This document shows positions 17,101 through 26,036 of a DNA stretch of 64,000 nucleotides, piece by piece. Each line of letters opens with the position of its first letter. Within the stretch, counting starts at the first letter, position 1. Source of the DNA: Kitasatospora indigofera (GTDB lineage Bacteria > Actinomycetota > Actinomycetes > Streptomycetales > Streptomycetaceae); the NCBI RefSeq assembly GCF_014655955.1, contig NZ_BNBO01000018.1, positions 62,001 to 126,000 on the forward strand, in the 5' to 3' direction. Below the pieces are notes generated by a model. It saw only the letters and a program-made list of their open reading frames with translations. It did not search any database and had not been told where the DNA came from. A program made the position numbers and the translations under genes.

Positions 17101-20100
17101 TCAGCGCAGGGTGGCGAGCGGGGCGGTGGCGGGGTCCAGCAGGCGCAGCAGCAGCAGGCCGACGGCGGCCGAGCCGTCCAGCGCGCCGAGGTTGATCCGG
17201 TCGTCCGCGGCCCGGTCGGAGTACCAGCCGCCGGTGGCGTCGTGGCGGGCGATCAGCTCGCCGACCAGCAGGGCGGCGGCCTCCCGGCCGTCGTAGAACG
17301 GGCCGGGCAGGGCCGAGTCGGAGGCTTCGGGCAGGGTGTGCAGCAGCCCGGCCTCGGCGGCGGTGAGCGCCTCGCCGGCGGTGGCGACCAAGTCCCTGGT
17401 GCTCCGGCCGGTGATCTGCCGGGCTCCCACCGGCGGGGTGAGCGCGCCGAGTTCGGCGGGGTCGACGATGCCGGCGCCGAGCGCGACGGCGGTGTCCAGG
17501 CAGGCGAGCCGCCCGGCCCGGGTGGCGGTGGCGAAGCGGTGGCCGCGCAGCCGCTCCCGGACGGCGTCGGCGCTGGCCAGCAGGGCGGGTGCCTCGGCGA
17601 CGGTCCGGGCCAGGGCGGCGGCGACCGAGTCGGCGCCGGACGGGACGAGGTCGAGGAAGCCGTTGTCGGCCTCGTTCTCGCCGTCGGCGCCCCGGTCGGC
17701 GACCAGGTGGTCGAGGGCGGCGGCGGCCAGCGTCCGGATGCCCTCCTCGGTGGGGGCGTGGCCGGGGCCGGTGGCCCGGCGCAGCCGGAGCAGGTTGAGC
17801 AGCAGGCCGGCGCTGCCGAGCGGGGTGTCCGGGTGCGGGGTGCGCACCGGGCGGCCCGGGCGGGCCGGTGCGGCGGCCGCCACGCCGAGCGCGCCGGGCA
17901 CCAGCGCCTGGGCGGAGGCGAGGAGTTCGGGCGAGCCGAGCAGGCTGCCGGCCCGGGCGAGGGCGTGGATGAGCGAGCCGGGGCCGGCGAAGCCGCCGGG
18001 GACGGGCGTGCCGCCGGCCAGCCGGGTGTCGGCGGCGAAGGCGAAGGCCCGCGGGGCGGCCGGGTCGATCAGCCGGGCGGCGGCGGTCAGGGTGCGGTGG
18101 GCGGCGCGGTGGAACCGGGGTTCGCCGGTGGCGGCCCAGAGTTCGGCGAACAGCACGGCCAGGCCGGGGGTGCCGGTGACCAGGTCGGCGCTGAGCACCT
18201 CGACCTGGCGCAGGCCGGTGCCGGGGTACCAGCTCTGGCCGAGCCAGCCGCTGCCGCGCCGGTGGGCGAGGATCCGGTCGCCGATCCGCACCGCGTGGCC
18301 GAGCAGGTCCGCGCCGGTCGGCACGGTGGCCCGGGCGGTGCGGGCGGCGGCGGGGGCGGGGCGCTCGGTGCCGCCGCGGGCCGCGTCCACGCAGCCGCTG
18401 AGGACGGCCAGGTGCGCGTCCAGGTCGAAGTCGTCGAGCTCGGCGACCCGCTGCTGCAGGCGCTGCCAGCCGGTGCCGCGGAAGTGGCCGGGGATCTCCC
18501 GGCCGTCGGCGGTGAAGACCGAGGAGGAGGAGGTGAGCGAGCGGAAGAAGGGGATGTCCAGCAGCCGGAAGGAGTCGAGTTCGGCGAGCACCACCTCCAG
18601 CAGGTCACCGCGGTCGCCGTCGCCGGCCAGGGCGGTGGTGGCGCCCTGCAGCGCGCCGGCGATCACCGTCTCGCGGGTCGCGCCGCTGTCCAGCGCGAGC
18701 GGGCTGGTGGAGGCCGAGAGGATCTTGTAGCCGTCCCAGGTGTGGCGCCAGATGTAGCGCACCCAGATCCCCCGGAATGCCGCCAACGGGCCCTCGGGAG
18801 AGGCGAGTTCCTCGCGCAGTCGGTACAGCGCCCGGTGCATCTCGCGGTAGCCCTCGACGACCTCGTCGGTGTACTCCCACGGGTCGGCGGCCTCGGTGGC
18901 TCCGTCTTCGGTGCGCAGCACCGGGCGGTAGGGCGGCAGCGGCAGGGCGGGCACCCCGGGGGCGACCTCCAGGCCGCCGATCCGGGACAGGCAGCCGATG
19001 TCCAGGGCGTGCTTCTGCTTGGCCGGGGTCCAGGGCTGGAACGCCATCGCGGTCCGCACCACGGTGGACTCCAGGTCGTCCAGCAGGCCGTGGTGCTCGG
19101 GGCTGATCGCGGGCGGCGTCTGCACCCGCGGGTAGAGCAGGCACTCCAGGTCGATCAGCGCCGGGTGCTCGCCGTCCGCGAGCAGGTTGTCGGCCCACAG
19201 GTCGCGGCCCTCCAGCAGCTGCACCAGCCGGACGGTCATGCCGAGCCGGCGGTAGAACCGGGCGAAGCCGCCGCGGTCGGCCACCGGACGGTGCGGGACG
19301 AGCTCCTCCCAGCCGTAGTCGCTGTCGCAGTCGGCGGCCAGCGAGGCGGCGTGGCCGTCGTCGCCGCGGTCGCTGCGGACCAGCACCGTGCGCACCGGGA
19401 GGTCCAGCGACAGCTCGGCGTTGAGCCGGCGGACCAGGTCCAGGTAGGCGGTGGCGTGCCGCATGTCCTTCGGCTTGTAGACCACGGCCCGGCCGCCGGC
19501 GAAGTGCAGCAGCGACACCGAGCGCCCACCGGCGTGCCGGTCGCCCGCGTCGCCGCGGACCGACTCCAGCGCGCCCGGGTCCTCCCCCTGCCACATCCGC
19601 TCGACCAGCAGCGAGCGGTCGGCGGCGAGCCGGGCGAACAGCTCGGTCTGCACGTGCTGCCACTGCCGGCAGACCGTGCCGACCAGGTACGCCAGCGCGG
19701 GCAGCCGCTCCAGCCGGGCCAGCCAGCCCTCCTGGGAGGTGTCCAGGCCGCCGGCGGTGTCCCAGTCGGTGGCGCGCGGGCGGCCGGTGGCGGCCTGCAG
19801 CTCGTGGCAGAACGAGAGGTTGCACGCCTCGGTGAGCCGGGCGACCAGGGTGCCGGCCAGGTCGGCGCGGGCCCGCTCGGTGACCGGGACGCCCAGGATG
19901 CCGCCGTCGCCGTGCGGCAGCAGCGCGTCGGCGGCCGCGGCGAAGGCGGCGGTGAGGGCGCCGGGCCCGGCGGTCCCGGGGCCGGGGGCGACCGGCAGGG
20001 TCCGCAGGAAGGCGGCCAGCACCAGTGCCCAGCCGGGCAGCCTCGCCGGGTCGGCGAGCACGACGCCGCGCAGGCCCTCGCCGAGCGGGCGGCCGGTCTC

Positions 20101-20421
20101 GGCGAAGTGCTCCAGCAGGACGGCGGCGCCGCCGTGCTGGCCGCCGGCCCGGCGCAGCCAGGTGTCGACCGCGGCGCCGCGGGCGCGGCGGTCCTCGTCC
20201 GGGTCGGGGGCGAAGAAGGCGCTGCCGTCCGGTCGGGCGGCGGCCCGTTCGTCGAACGGGGCGGCGGCGGCGACCAGGGCGCGCAGCCGTTCGTCGCCGC
20301 GGGCCGGGCCGGGCAGCAGCAGCTCGGCGGCGGGGGCCGGGTCCTCGGTGCCGGGGTGGCCGTCGGCCGGGGCGGTGGCGCCGTCGACGGGGCGGAGCCA
20401 GGTCTGCAGGTCGAGCGGCAT
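17101..20421 (-). CDS. LanM-like lanthipeptide dehydratase with degenerate cyclase domain
   Basis: A 1106-residue class II lanthipeptide-synthetase homologue. The N-terminal dehydratase (DUF4135, about 60-700) keeps lipid-kinase-like features: VVYKPKDM (Lys at 316-318), IDLE at 423-426, the RYIWRHTWDGYKIL box near 570 and DIPFFRS near 640. In canonical enzymes the stretch before IDLE reads D-x-H-x-x-N; here it is DLWADN (407-412), with Trp for His. The C-terminal half (about 740-1106) still has the LanC helical repeat pattern (GTPGLAVLFAELW, GSLIHALARAGSLLG, INLGALDGSAAVGLLLLRL) but no Cys-His-Gly or Trp-Cys motif, so the zinc site needed to activate Cys thiols is gone. Expected activity: phosphorylation/elimination of Ser and Thr without lanthionine closure. 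The start has AGGAG upstream and is one base from the stop of the exporter gene before it. Confidence 0.88.
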   Translation of the reverse strand: MPLDLQTWLRPVDGATAPADGHPGTEDPAPAAELLLPGPARGDERLRALVAAAAPFDERAAARPDGSAFFAPDPDEDRRARGAAVDTWLRRAGGQHGGAAVLLEHFAETGRPLGEGLRGVVLADPARLPGWALVLAAFLRTLPVAPGPGTAGPGALTAAFAAAADALLPHGDGGILGVPVTERARADLAGTLVARLTEACNLSFCHELQAATGRPRATDWDTAGGLDTSQEGWLARLERLPALAYLVGTVCRQWQHVQTELFARLAADRSLLVERMWQGEDPGALESVRGDAGDRHAGGRSVSLLHFAGGRAVVYKPKDMRHATAYLDLVRRLNAELSLDLPVRTVLVRSDRGDDGHAASLAADCDSDYGWEELVPHRPVADRGGFARFYRRLGMTVRLVQLLEGRDLWADNLLADGEHPALIDLECLLYPRVQTPPAISPEHHGLLDDLESTVVRTAMAFQPWTPAKQKHALDIGCLSRIGGLEVAPGVPALPLPPYRPVLRTEDGATEAADPWEYTDEVVEGYREMHRALYRLREELASPEGPLAAFRGIWVRYIWRHTWDGYKILSASTSPLALDSGATRETVIAGALQGATTALAGDGDRGDLLEVVLAELDSFRLLDIPFFRSLTSSSSVFTADGREIPGHFRGTGWQRLQQRVAELDDFDLDAHLAVLSGCVDAARGGTERPAPAAARTARATVPTGADLLGHAVRIGDRILAHRRGSGWLGQSWYPGTGLRQVEVLSADLVTGTPGLAVLFAELWAATGEPRFHRAAHRTLTAAARLIDPAAPRAFAFAADTRLAGGTPVPGGFAGPGSLIHALARAGSLLGSPELLASAQALVPGALGVAAAAPARPGRPVRTPHPDTPLGSAGLLLNLLRLRRATGPGHAPTEEGIRTLAAAALDHLVADRGADGENEADNGFLDLVPSGADSVAAALARTVAEAPALLASADAVRERLRGHRFATATRAGRLACLDTAVALGAGIVDPAELGALTPPVGARQITGRSTRDLVATAGEALTAAEAGLLHTLPEASDSALPGPFYDGREAAALLVGELIARHDATGGWYSDRAADDRINLGALDGSAAVGLLLLRLLDPATAPLATLR

Positions 20422-20422
20422 C

Positions 20423-22633
20423 TCACATCTCCTGGAGTCGGGCGAGTCGGGTGAACAGCGGGTCGTGGCCGAGTAGTTCGTCGTAGGTGCCGGAGGCCGT
20501 CAGGCGGCCGCCGGAGAGCACGTGGATACGGTCGGCGGTGCGGATGGTGCTCAGTCGGTGGGCGATCACCACGCGGGTGCGGTCCAGCCCCGCGACGGCC
20601 TCGGCGACCCGCAGCTGGGTCGCGTTGTCCAGGGCGGAGGTGGCCTCGTCCAGCAGCAGGACGGCGGGCCGTCGGACCAGTGCGCGCGCCAGCAGCAGGC
20701 GCTGCACCTGGCCGCCCGAGAAACCCTGGGCGTCCTCCCCCACCCGGGTGCCGAGGCCGAGCGGCAGCCGGCGCAGCTCCCCGGCGATGCCGGCCAGTTC
20801 GGCGGCCTCCCAGACCTGGTCCTCGGTGACGTCGGTGTCGGTGCCGGCCAGGTTCTCCAGCAGCGAGCCGCGCAGCATCCGGCCGTGCTGCAGGACGGCG
20901 CCCAGCTGGCGCCGCACCAGCCGGGCGTCCAGGCCGGCCAGGTCCCGCCCGTCGTACCGGACGGCGCCGGACTCCGGCCGTTCGAAGCCGAGCAGCAGCC
21001 GTACCAGGGTGGACTTGCCGGCCCCGGACGGGCCGACCACCGCGACCAGTTCGCCCGGCCCGGCGTGCAGCGAGACGCCGTCGAGCGCGGGCGCGGCCGT
21101 TCCCGGGTAGCGGAAGGTCACCTGGTCCAGGGCGACCGCCCCGCGCAGCTCCCCGGGGTCGGTGAGCTGCTGCGGGCCGTCCACCGGCCGGACCTCGGCC
21201 AGGATCGGCCGGATCCGGTCCAGCACCGGCGCGATGCCGTAGGCACTGGCGGCGGCGTGGGTGACCTGGCCGAGGGCCATGGCGACCTGGCCGGCCGCCA
21301 CACCGGCCGCCATCAGGTGCCCGGAGGGTGTCGAACCGGCGGCCGTCGCCCCTGCCAGCAGCACCGCCAGCAGCAGCGGCTGGAGGGCGGCGGTGAGGGC
21401 GCCGGCCGCGGCGTCGGCCCGCTGGGCGGCGGCGTCGGCCCGCTTCTGCTCGGCGAACGGCACCGCCCAGCGGGCGAAGGCCTGGATCTCCCGGCCCGCC
21501 GTCTGGATCTTGTCGATGCCGAGCAGCAGCCCGTACAGCACGCCGTGCAGCCGGCCGTGCAGTTCGAACACCGTGCTCTCGTGACGCTGGCGGCGGCGAC
21601 CGAGCAGAAGCAGCAGCCCGGTCACCGCCAGCACGGCGAGCAGCAGCAGCCCGCCGAGCCAGGGGTCCACCAGCAGCAGGACGGTGAGCCCCGAGGTGGC
21701 GAACACCGCCCCCAGCACCGCGCCGACCAGCACCTCGGACAGCGCCTGCCGGGCCTGGGCGACCGCGTTGGCGCGGTGCACCAGGTCACCCGTGGTGAAG
21801 TCGCGGAAGAAACGGGCGTCGTGACCGAGCAGACGGTCCCAGACGGCCGGTTCCAGCGCGCTCTGCACCCGCCCGGTCAGCCGGACGGCGGCGGTGTTGC
21901 GGACGATCACCAGCAGCCAGGACGCCAGCACCGCGGAGCCCAGCAGCACCGCCAGCCAGCGGACCGGGTGCCGGTCCGCCGCCAGCAGGTTCGGCAGCAG
22001 CACCCCCGTGCTCAGCGGGATCAGCAGCCCGAGCAGCGCGGACAGCAGACCGGCCACGGCCAGCCGGCCCAGGTCCAGCCGGGCCCCCGGGACCGAGAGC
22101 ACGAAGCGGGCGAGATCCGCCGGTGCCAGGTCCCCCGCGGGCAGCGGCCGGTAGAGCAGCAGCGCCCCGGTCCGCAGGGTGGCCGGGCCGGCGCCCGCCG
22201 GGTCGACCCGGCGGTGGCCGCCGCCCGGGCGCGGCACCAGGGCGACCGGGCGGCCGTCGTCCGCCGCGAACCCCACCATCGGGCCGGCCGTCCCGGTCGG
22301 GTCCCCACCGCCGTCCGCCCCCACGGGCAGCGTCACCGGGCGGTACCGCACCCCGGCCGACCGCAGCAGTACGGTCAGCGGGTCACGGGAGTTCCGCACG
22401 GCGGGCGGGAGTTCGGCCCCCTGCTGGCCGGCCTCGCCGGCCAGGCCCAGCGCCAGCAGCACGGCGCGGGCCTGCTCGGCCGGGTGCGAGGGGGCGGGCC
22501 GGGCGGCGGACGCCCGCCCCCGGCCGGCGTGCAGCGCGCCCACGGCGGCCGCCAGGGCCGATCGGTTGGCCTCGGCGGTGGCGGCGGCGGTCGTCGCCAC
22601 CGGGGTCACCGGCCGGGTCGCCGTGGCGCTCAT
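20423..22633 (-). CDS. ABC exporter, permease-ATPase fusion (NHLM/NHLP-type, no peptidase)
   Basis: A 736-residue half-transporter for peptide export. An N-terminal soluble part of about 190 residues lacks any peptidase signature; the six-span membrane domain lies at about 195-480; the ATPase (about 510-736) has Walker A VGPSGAGKST, Q-loop VLQHGRMLRGS, signature FSGGQVQRLLLARAL and Walker B LLLDEATSALD, then the switch His in VIAHRLSTI. Its ATG overlaps the stop of the C39-type exporter gene (ATGA), so the two exporters are translated together and probably act as a heterodimer, as in the known NHLM export system. Start at 22633 rather than farther upstream because of this coupling. Confidence 0.9.
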   Translation of the reverse strand: MSATATRPVTPVATTAAATAEANRSALAAAVGALHAGRGRASAARPAPSHPAEQARAVLLALGLAGEAGQQGAELPPAVRNSRDPLTVLLRSAGVRYRPVTLPVGADGGGDPTGTAGPMVGFAADDGRPVALVPRPGGGHRRVDPAGAGPATLRTGALLLYRPLPAGDLAPADLARFVLSVPGARLDLGRLAVAGLLSALLGLLIPLSTGVLLPNLLAADRHPVRWLAVLLGSAVLASWLLVIVRNTAAVRLTGRVQSALEPAVWDRLLGHDARFFRDFTTGDLVHRANAVAQARQALSEVLVGAVLGAVFATSGLTVLLLVDPWLGGLLLLAVLAVTGLLLLLGRRRQRHESTVFELHGRLHGVLYGLLLGIDKIQTAGREIQAFARWAVPFAEQKRADAAAQRADAAAGALTAALQPLLLAVLLAGATAAGSTPSGHLMAAGVAAGQVAMALGQVTHAAASAYGIAPVLDRIRPILAEVRPVDGPQQLTDPGELRGAVALDQVTFRYPGTAAPALDGVSLHAGPGELVAVVGPSGAGKSTLVRLLLGFERPESGAVRYDGRDLAGLDARLVRRQLGAVLQHGRMLRGSLLENLAGTDTDVTEDQVWEAAELAGIAGELRRLPLGLGTRVGEDAQGFSGGQVQRLLLARALVRRPAVLLLDEATSALDNATQLRVAEAVAGLDRTRVVIAHRLSTIRTADRIHVLSGGRLTASGTYDELLGHDPLFTRLARLQEM

Positions 22634-24996
22634 GCGTTCTCCTCCTTCTTCTGCTCGACGGGACGTGCGGTCGGGTCCGCGGCCGGCGCCTTCTCGGCCA
22701 GCAGCGCGCGGTACGGGCCGGGGACGGCGGCCAGTTCGGCCGGCGTGCCCTGCTGGACGATCCGGCCGCCCGCCAGCACCAGCACCCGGTCGGCGGCCTG
22801 GATGGTGCTGAGCCGGTGGGCCAGCACCAGGCAGGTGGTGCCCCGGCGCCGCAGGTTCTCGTTGACGGCGGCCTCGGTGTGCGCGTCCAGCGCGGAGGTG
22901 GCCTCGTCCAGCACCAGCAGGGCCGGGTCGAGGGCGAGCGCGCGGGCCAGTTCGAGCCGCTGGCGCTCCCCGCCGGAGAGGTTGCGGGCGTCCTCCTCGA
23001 TCCGCCCGCCGTCCAGCCCGCCGCGGCGGGCCACCAGTCCGGCGGCCTCCGCGTCGTCCAGCGCGCGCCGCAGGGCGTCCTCGCCGACGGCCGGGTTCCA
23101 GAGCGTGAGGTTCTCCCGGACGGTGCCCTCGAAGAGCCTCAACTGCTGCTCCACATAGGCGACCTGGCCGGTCACCACGGCCCGGTGCCAGTCGTCGCGC
23201 GGCCGGCCGTCCAGCAGCACCTCGCCGCCCCACGGGCGCAGCACCCCTGCCGCGATCCTGGCCACCGTCGACTTGCCGCTGCCGCTGCCACCCACCACGG
23301 CCACCCACTCCCCCGGGCGGATCCGCAGCGAGATCCCGGAGAGCGCGGGCGGGCGGTTGGGGTCGTAGCCGAAGGAGACCTCCCGTAGCTCCAACTCGCC
23401 GGTCAGTCCGGCCTCCTGGTCACCGGATTCGGGATCCGGGGCGTCCAGGACGGGCGTCAGGTACGGGTCCGGCTCGGTGCTCTCGACGTCCTCCAGCAGC
23501 GCGTTCTGCGCCCTGGCCATCGAGAACTCCGAACCCGTGCCGACCAGTTGCCCGACCGGCAGGAGGAACCCGTTCAGCAGCAGCAGGAAGGCCAGCAGGG
23601 TGCCGGCCGACAGCGAACCGCCGATCAGCAGCGAGGTGCCCGCCACCACCACGGTCGCGGTGGCCGCCGAGTTGAGCGCGCCGGGCAGCGACAGCGGCAC
23701 GATCACCGCCGAGGTCACCCGCTGCCCGGTCTCCATCGCCCGGGCCTGCCAGCCCGCCCAGGAGCGGAAGAACGAGTCCTCCGCGCCCTCCGCCTTCAGC
23801 GTCTCGATCGCCGACACCCCGGCGAAGGCCACCCCGTCGCGCTTGTACTGCTCGGCGTGCATCCGGTGCACCAGCCCGCCGCGGCGCCGCTCGGCGACCC
23901 GCAGGGCCAGCACGTCCAGCACCGCCACCACCACCGGCACGGCCGCCAGCCGCGGCTCCAGCCAGACCAGCGCGCTCAGGTGCACGGCGGCCGAGGCCAC
24001 CGAGGCGGCGGCGCCGGCCGAGCGGTGCGACAGCAGCATGGCGAGGCCGTCGTTCATCTGCACCCGGGTCACCAGGCCGCCGAGCTGGCGGCGGTGGAAG
24101 AACGATCCGGGCAGTCTCAGCATCCGCCACAGGAACCCGGCCGAGGCGCGGGCCGCCATCGCCTCCAGCACCCGGTTGACCAGGCTCTGCTGGAGCCAGG
24201 TGCCGAGCAGCACGGTGGCGGCGACCACGGCGGCGGTCAGGGTGAGCGGCAGCGCCCAGGCGGTCGAGCCGCCCAGCACCACCGAGGCCAGGTAGGCCCG
24301 CAGCAGGAAGGCCGCCGCGACGCCCGGCACCGCCAGCAGCACCGCGAGCAGCACGGCCAGCAGCAGCGGCCCGGCGAACGGGCGCATCCGCGCGGTCAGC
24401 GCCCGCAGCAGCGGGAACCGCCGGCCGCCCGGCTCGAAGTCCGGCCCGGGCTCGAAGCCGACCGCGATGCCGGCGAAGGAGTCCCAGAACTCCGCCGGGG
24501 TCGCCGAATAGGTGCCCAGCGAGGGGTCGTTGACGTGCACCCGGCCCCGCTTGACGCCCTCGAAGACCGCGAAGTGCGGGCCGGTGACCAGCACCATCGA
24601 CGGCACCGGCACCTGCTCCAGCCCGAGCAGCCGCCCCTCCCCGCGGACCACCCGGCGTCCCCGCGCCAGCAGCCCGTACCGGCCGGCCGCCCGGGCGACC
24701 GCCGCGGCGCTGACGCCGTCCCGGCTCACCCCGCAGGACCGCGAGGCCTCGTGCAGGGTCACCCGCCGGCCGAACGCGCCGAGCACCACCGCGAGGCAGG
24801 CCGCCCCGCAGTCCTGCTCCTCCATCTGCGGCACCACCGGGGTGCGTAGGTAGCGGCGGGCCCGCGGGCGCCGGGTGCGGTCCGGCCGCTGTCGCGCCGA
24901 TCCGTGCGAAGCCTCCCCGGCCTGCTCCGCGTTCTCCGTCTTCTCCGTCTTCCCCGCGGCGGCGGGCGCCGCGTTCTCCCGGACGTCGAGGCTCAC
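22630..24996 (-). CDS. C39-peptidase ABC exporter (bacteriocin processing and export)
   Basis: A 788-residue protein that would cut a double-glycine leader and export the peptide. The C39 Cys-protease domain (about 50-190) has catalytic Cys63 in EEQDCGAACLAVVLGAFG, the His in TGPHFAVFEG near 139 and the Asp in VNDPSLGTY near 156. Six spans follow (about 220-490), then an ATPase with VGGSGSGKST, LSGGERQRLELARAL, VLDEATSALDAH and LAHRLSTI. It starts at GTG 24996, which overlaps the stop of the HlyD-like gene (GTGA); the frame continues upstream but lies within that gene. The cognate substrate is most likely the precursor at 27512-27676, whose leader ends VNGG. Confidence 0.93.
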   Translation of the reverse strand: MSLDVRENAAPAAAGKTEKTENAEQAGEASHGSARQRPDRTRRPRARRYLRTPVVPQMEEQDCGAACLAVVLGAFGRRVTLHEASRSCGVSRDGVSAAAVARAAGRYGLLARGRRVVRGEGRLLGLEQVPVPSMVLVTGPHFAVFEGVKRGRVHVNDPSLGTYSATPAEFWDSFAGIAVGFEPGPDFEPGGRRFPLLRALTARMRPFAGPLLLAVLLAVLLAVPGVAAAFLLRAYLASVVLGGSTAWALPLTLTAAVVAATVLLGTWLQQSLVNRVLEAMAARASAGFLWRMLRLPGSFFHRRQLGGLVTRVQMNDGLAMLLSHRSAGAAASVASAAVHLSALVWLEPRLAAVPVVVAVLDVLALRVAERRRGGLVHRMHAEQYKRDGVAFAGVSAIETLKAEGAEDSFFRSWAGWQARAMETGQRVTSAVIVPLSLPGALNSAATATVVVAGTSLLIGGSLSAGTLLAFLLLLNGFLLPVGQLVGTGSEFSMARAQNALLEDVESTEPDPYLTPVLDAPDPESGDQEAGLTGELELREVSFGYDPNRPPALSGISLRIRPGEWVAVVGGSGSGKSTVARIAAGVLRPWGGEVLLDGRPRDDWHRAVVTGQVAYVEQQLRLFEGTVRENLTLWNPAVGEDALRRALDDAEAAGLVARRGGLDGGRIEEDARNLSGGERQRLELARALALDPALLVLDEATSALDAHTEAAVNENLRRRGTTCLVLAHRLSTIQAADRVLVLAGGRIVQQGTPAELAAVPGPYRALLAEKAPAADPTARPVEQKKEENA

Positions 24997-26036
24997 CGCT
25001 TGGCCCCCGTTCCGAACACGGCCTGGTACGGGTGGCGGGCGCCGAGATCGAGCGAGACCGTCAGCGGCACCGGCCCGGCCGACGGGCTCCCGGCGTCCGG
25101 CAGCAGGGCGTAGGCCGTCCACACCGGGGCGTCCCCGGCGGGCAGGCCCGGCAGCGGGACGGTGAAGCTCCCGCCCAGCGAGTCGGCCCGGACCGGCAGC
25201 GGGTCCACCGCGGTGACGGTCGCCCGGACGACGCCCTTCCCGGGCACCGGGACGAGGACCGTCCGGCCGGGTGCCAGCAGGCCGGCCTGCTTGAGCGTGG
25301 TGGCGAACAGCCGCACGGTACGGGGCTGTCCGCCGGCGTCCAGCGAGGCGACGGCGGCGCCCGGTGTGAGTTCCGCGCCGGGGGCGGAGAGCAGCGAGGT
25401 GACCGTCCCGTCCTCGGGCGCCGGCACCGCGACCTCCGTCCCGTCGGCGGTCCGGAGCAGCGCCAGCGGCTGGCCCTGGGCCACCCGCTGGCCGGGCGCG
25501 ACCCGGTACGCGAGCAGCGCGCCCGCCCGGTCGGCCCGGACGGTCTCCGGCGCCCTGCCGTGCGCGAGCAGCGCGGGCAGGGCCTGGGTGTGCGGCAGGG
25601 TGCCGAACAGCGCCCAGCCGGTGCCCGCGCCGACCACCAGCAGCAGCGCGGCGGCGGCGGCCCACAGCCGCGCGCCGACCAGTCCGACCGGACGGTCCAG
25701 CCCGGGTTCCAGGACGGCGGCGCCGCGGGGTGCGGACGCGGGTGCGGTGGCGCGGGTGGTGCCTTCCGCCGCGGTGCCGGTGGCGTCGGCGGCCCCTGGG
25801 GCGTGCACCTCGGTCGATACGCTCACGCTCGTCCCGCCGTCCGATCTCCGTCGCGGGCCCGGTGTGCCGTCCCTCGGTGTGTGGTGCTCGGGTGTGTCGT
25901 GCTCGGGTGTGTCCTGCTCGGACGCGTCCTGCTCGGGCGCGTCCAGGCCCGGGGTGGCGCCGTCCGCCGGGCGGTCGCCCGGCCGGGCCTTCGCGGGCGG
26001 GCGGCCCGGTCGCCTCCTGGTCGCCGCACCGCTCAT
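24993..26036 (-). CDS. HlyD-like secretion adaptor (NHLM-type)
   Basis: A 347-residue single-span protein. After a long charged N-terminus with a pentapeptide repeat (EQDAS, EQDTP, EHDTP, EHHTP, residues ~36-55) comes one membrane span near 130-150 (LWAAAAALLLVVGAGTGWAL) and an extracytoplasmic barrel-sandwich domain (ALLAYRVAPGQRVAQGQPLALL, then VPAPEDGTVTSLLSAPGAELTPGA), the two lipoyl-like halves typical of HlyD proteins. The start at 26036 is coupled to the P450 stop by ATGA; a GTG farther in (near SVSTEV) is a weaker alternative. It would link the two ABC exporters across the cell envelope. Confidence 0.82.
   Translation of the reverse strand: MSGAATRRRPGRPPAKARPGDRPADGATPGLDAPEQDASEQDTPEHDTPEHHTPRDGTPGPRRRSDGGTSVSVSTEVHAPGAADATGTAAEGTTRATAPASAPRGAAVLEPGLDRPVGLVGARLWAAAAALLLVVGAGTGWALFGTLPHTQALPALLAHGRAPETVRADRAGALLAYRVAPGQRVAQGQPLALLRTADGTEVAVPAPEDGTVTSLLSAPGAELTPGAAVASLDAGGQPRTVRLFATTLKQAGLLAPGRTVLVPVPGKGVVRATVTAVDPLPVRADSLGGSFTVPLPGLPAGDAPVWTAYALLPDAGSPSAGPVPLTVSLDLGARHPYQAVFGTGAKR

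Noticed and set aside
17101..20421. A normal class II lanthionine synthetase
   Set aside because: The zinc ligands of the cyclase domain are absent, so lanthionine formation is not expected.
13299..20454. Very long open frames on the plus strand opposite the SagB, YcaO and LanM genes
   Set aside because: They are antisense frames caused by high third-position GC. Their translations are Gly/Arg/Gly-rich low-complexity sequence, while the minus strand encodes recognisable families.
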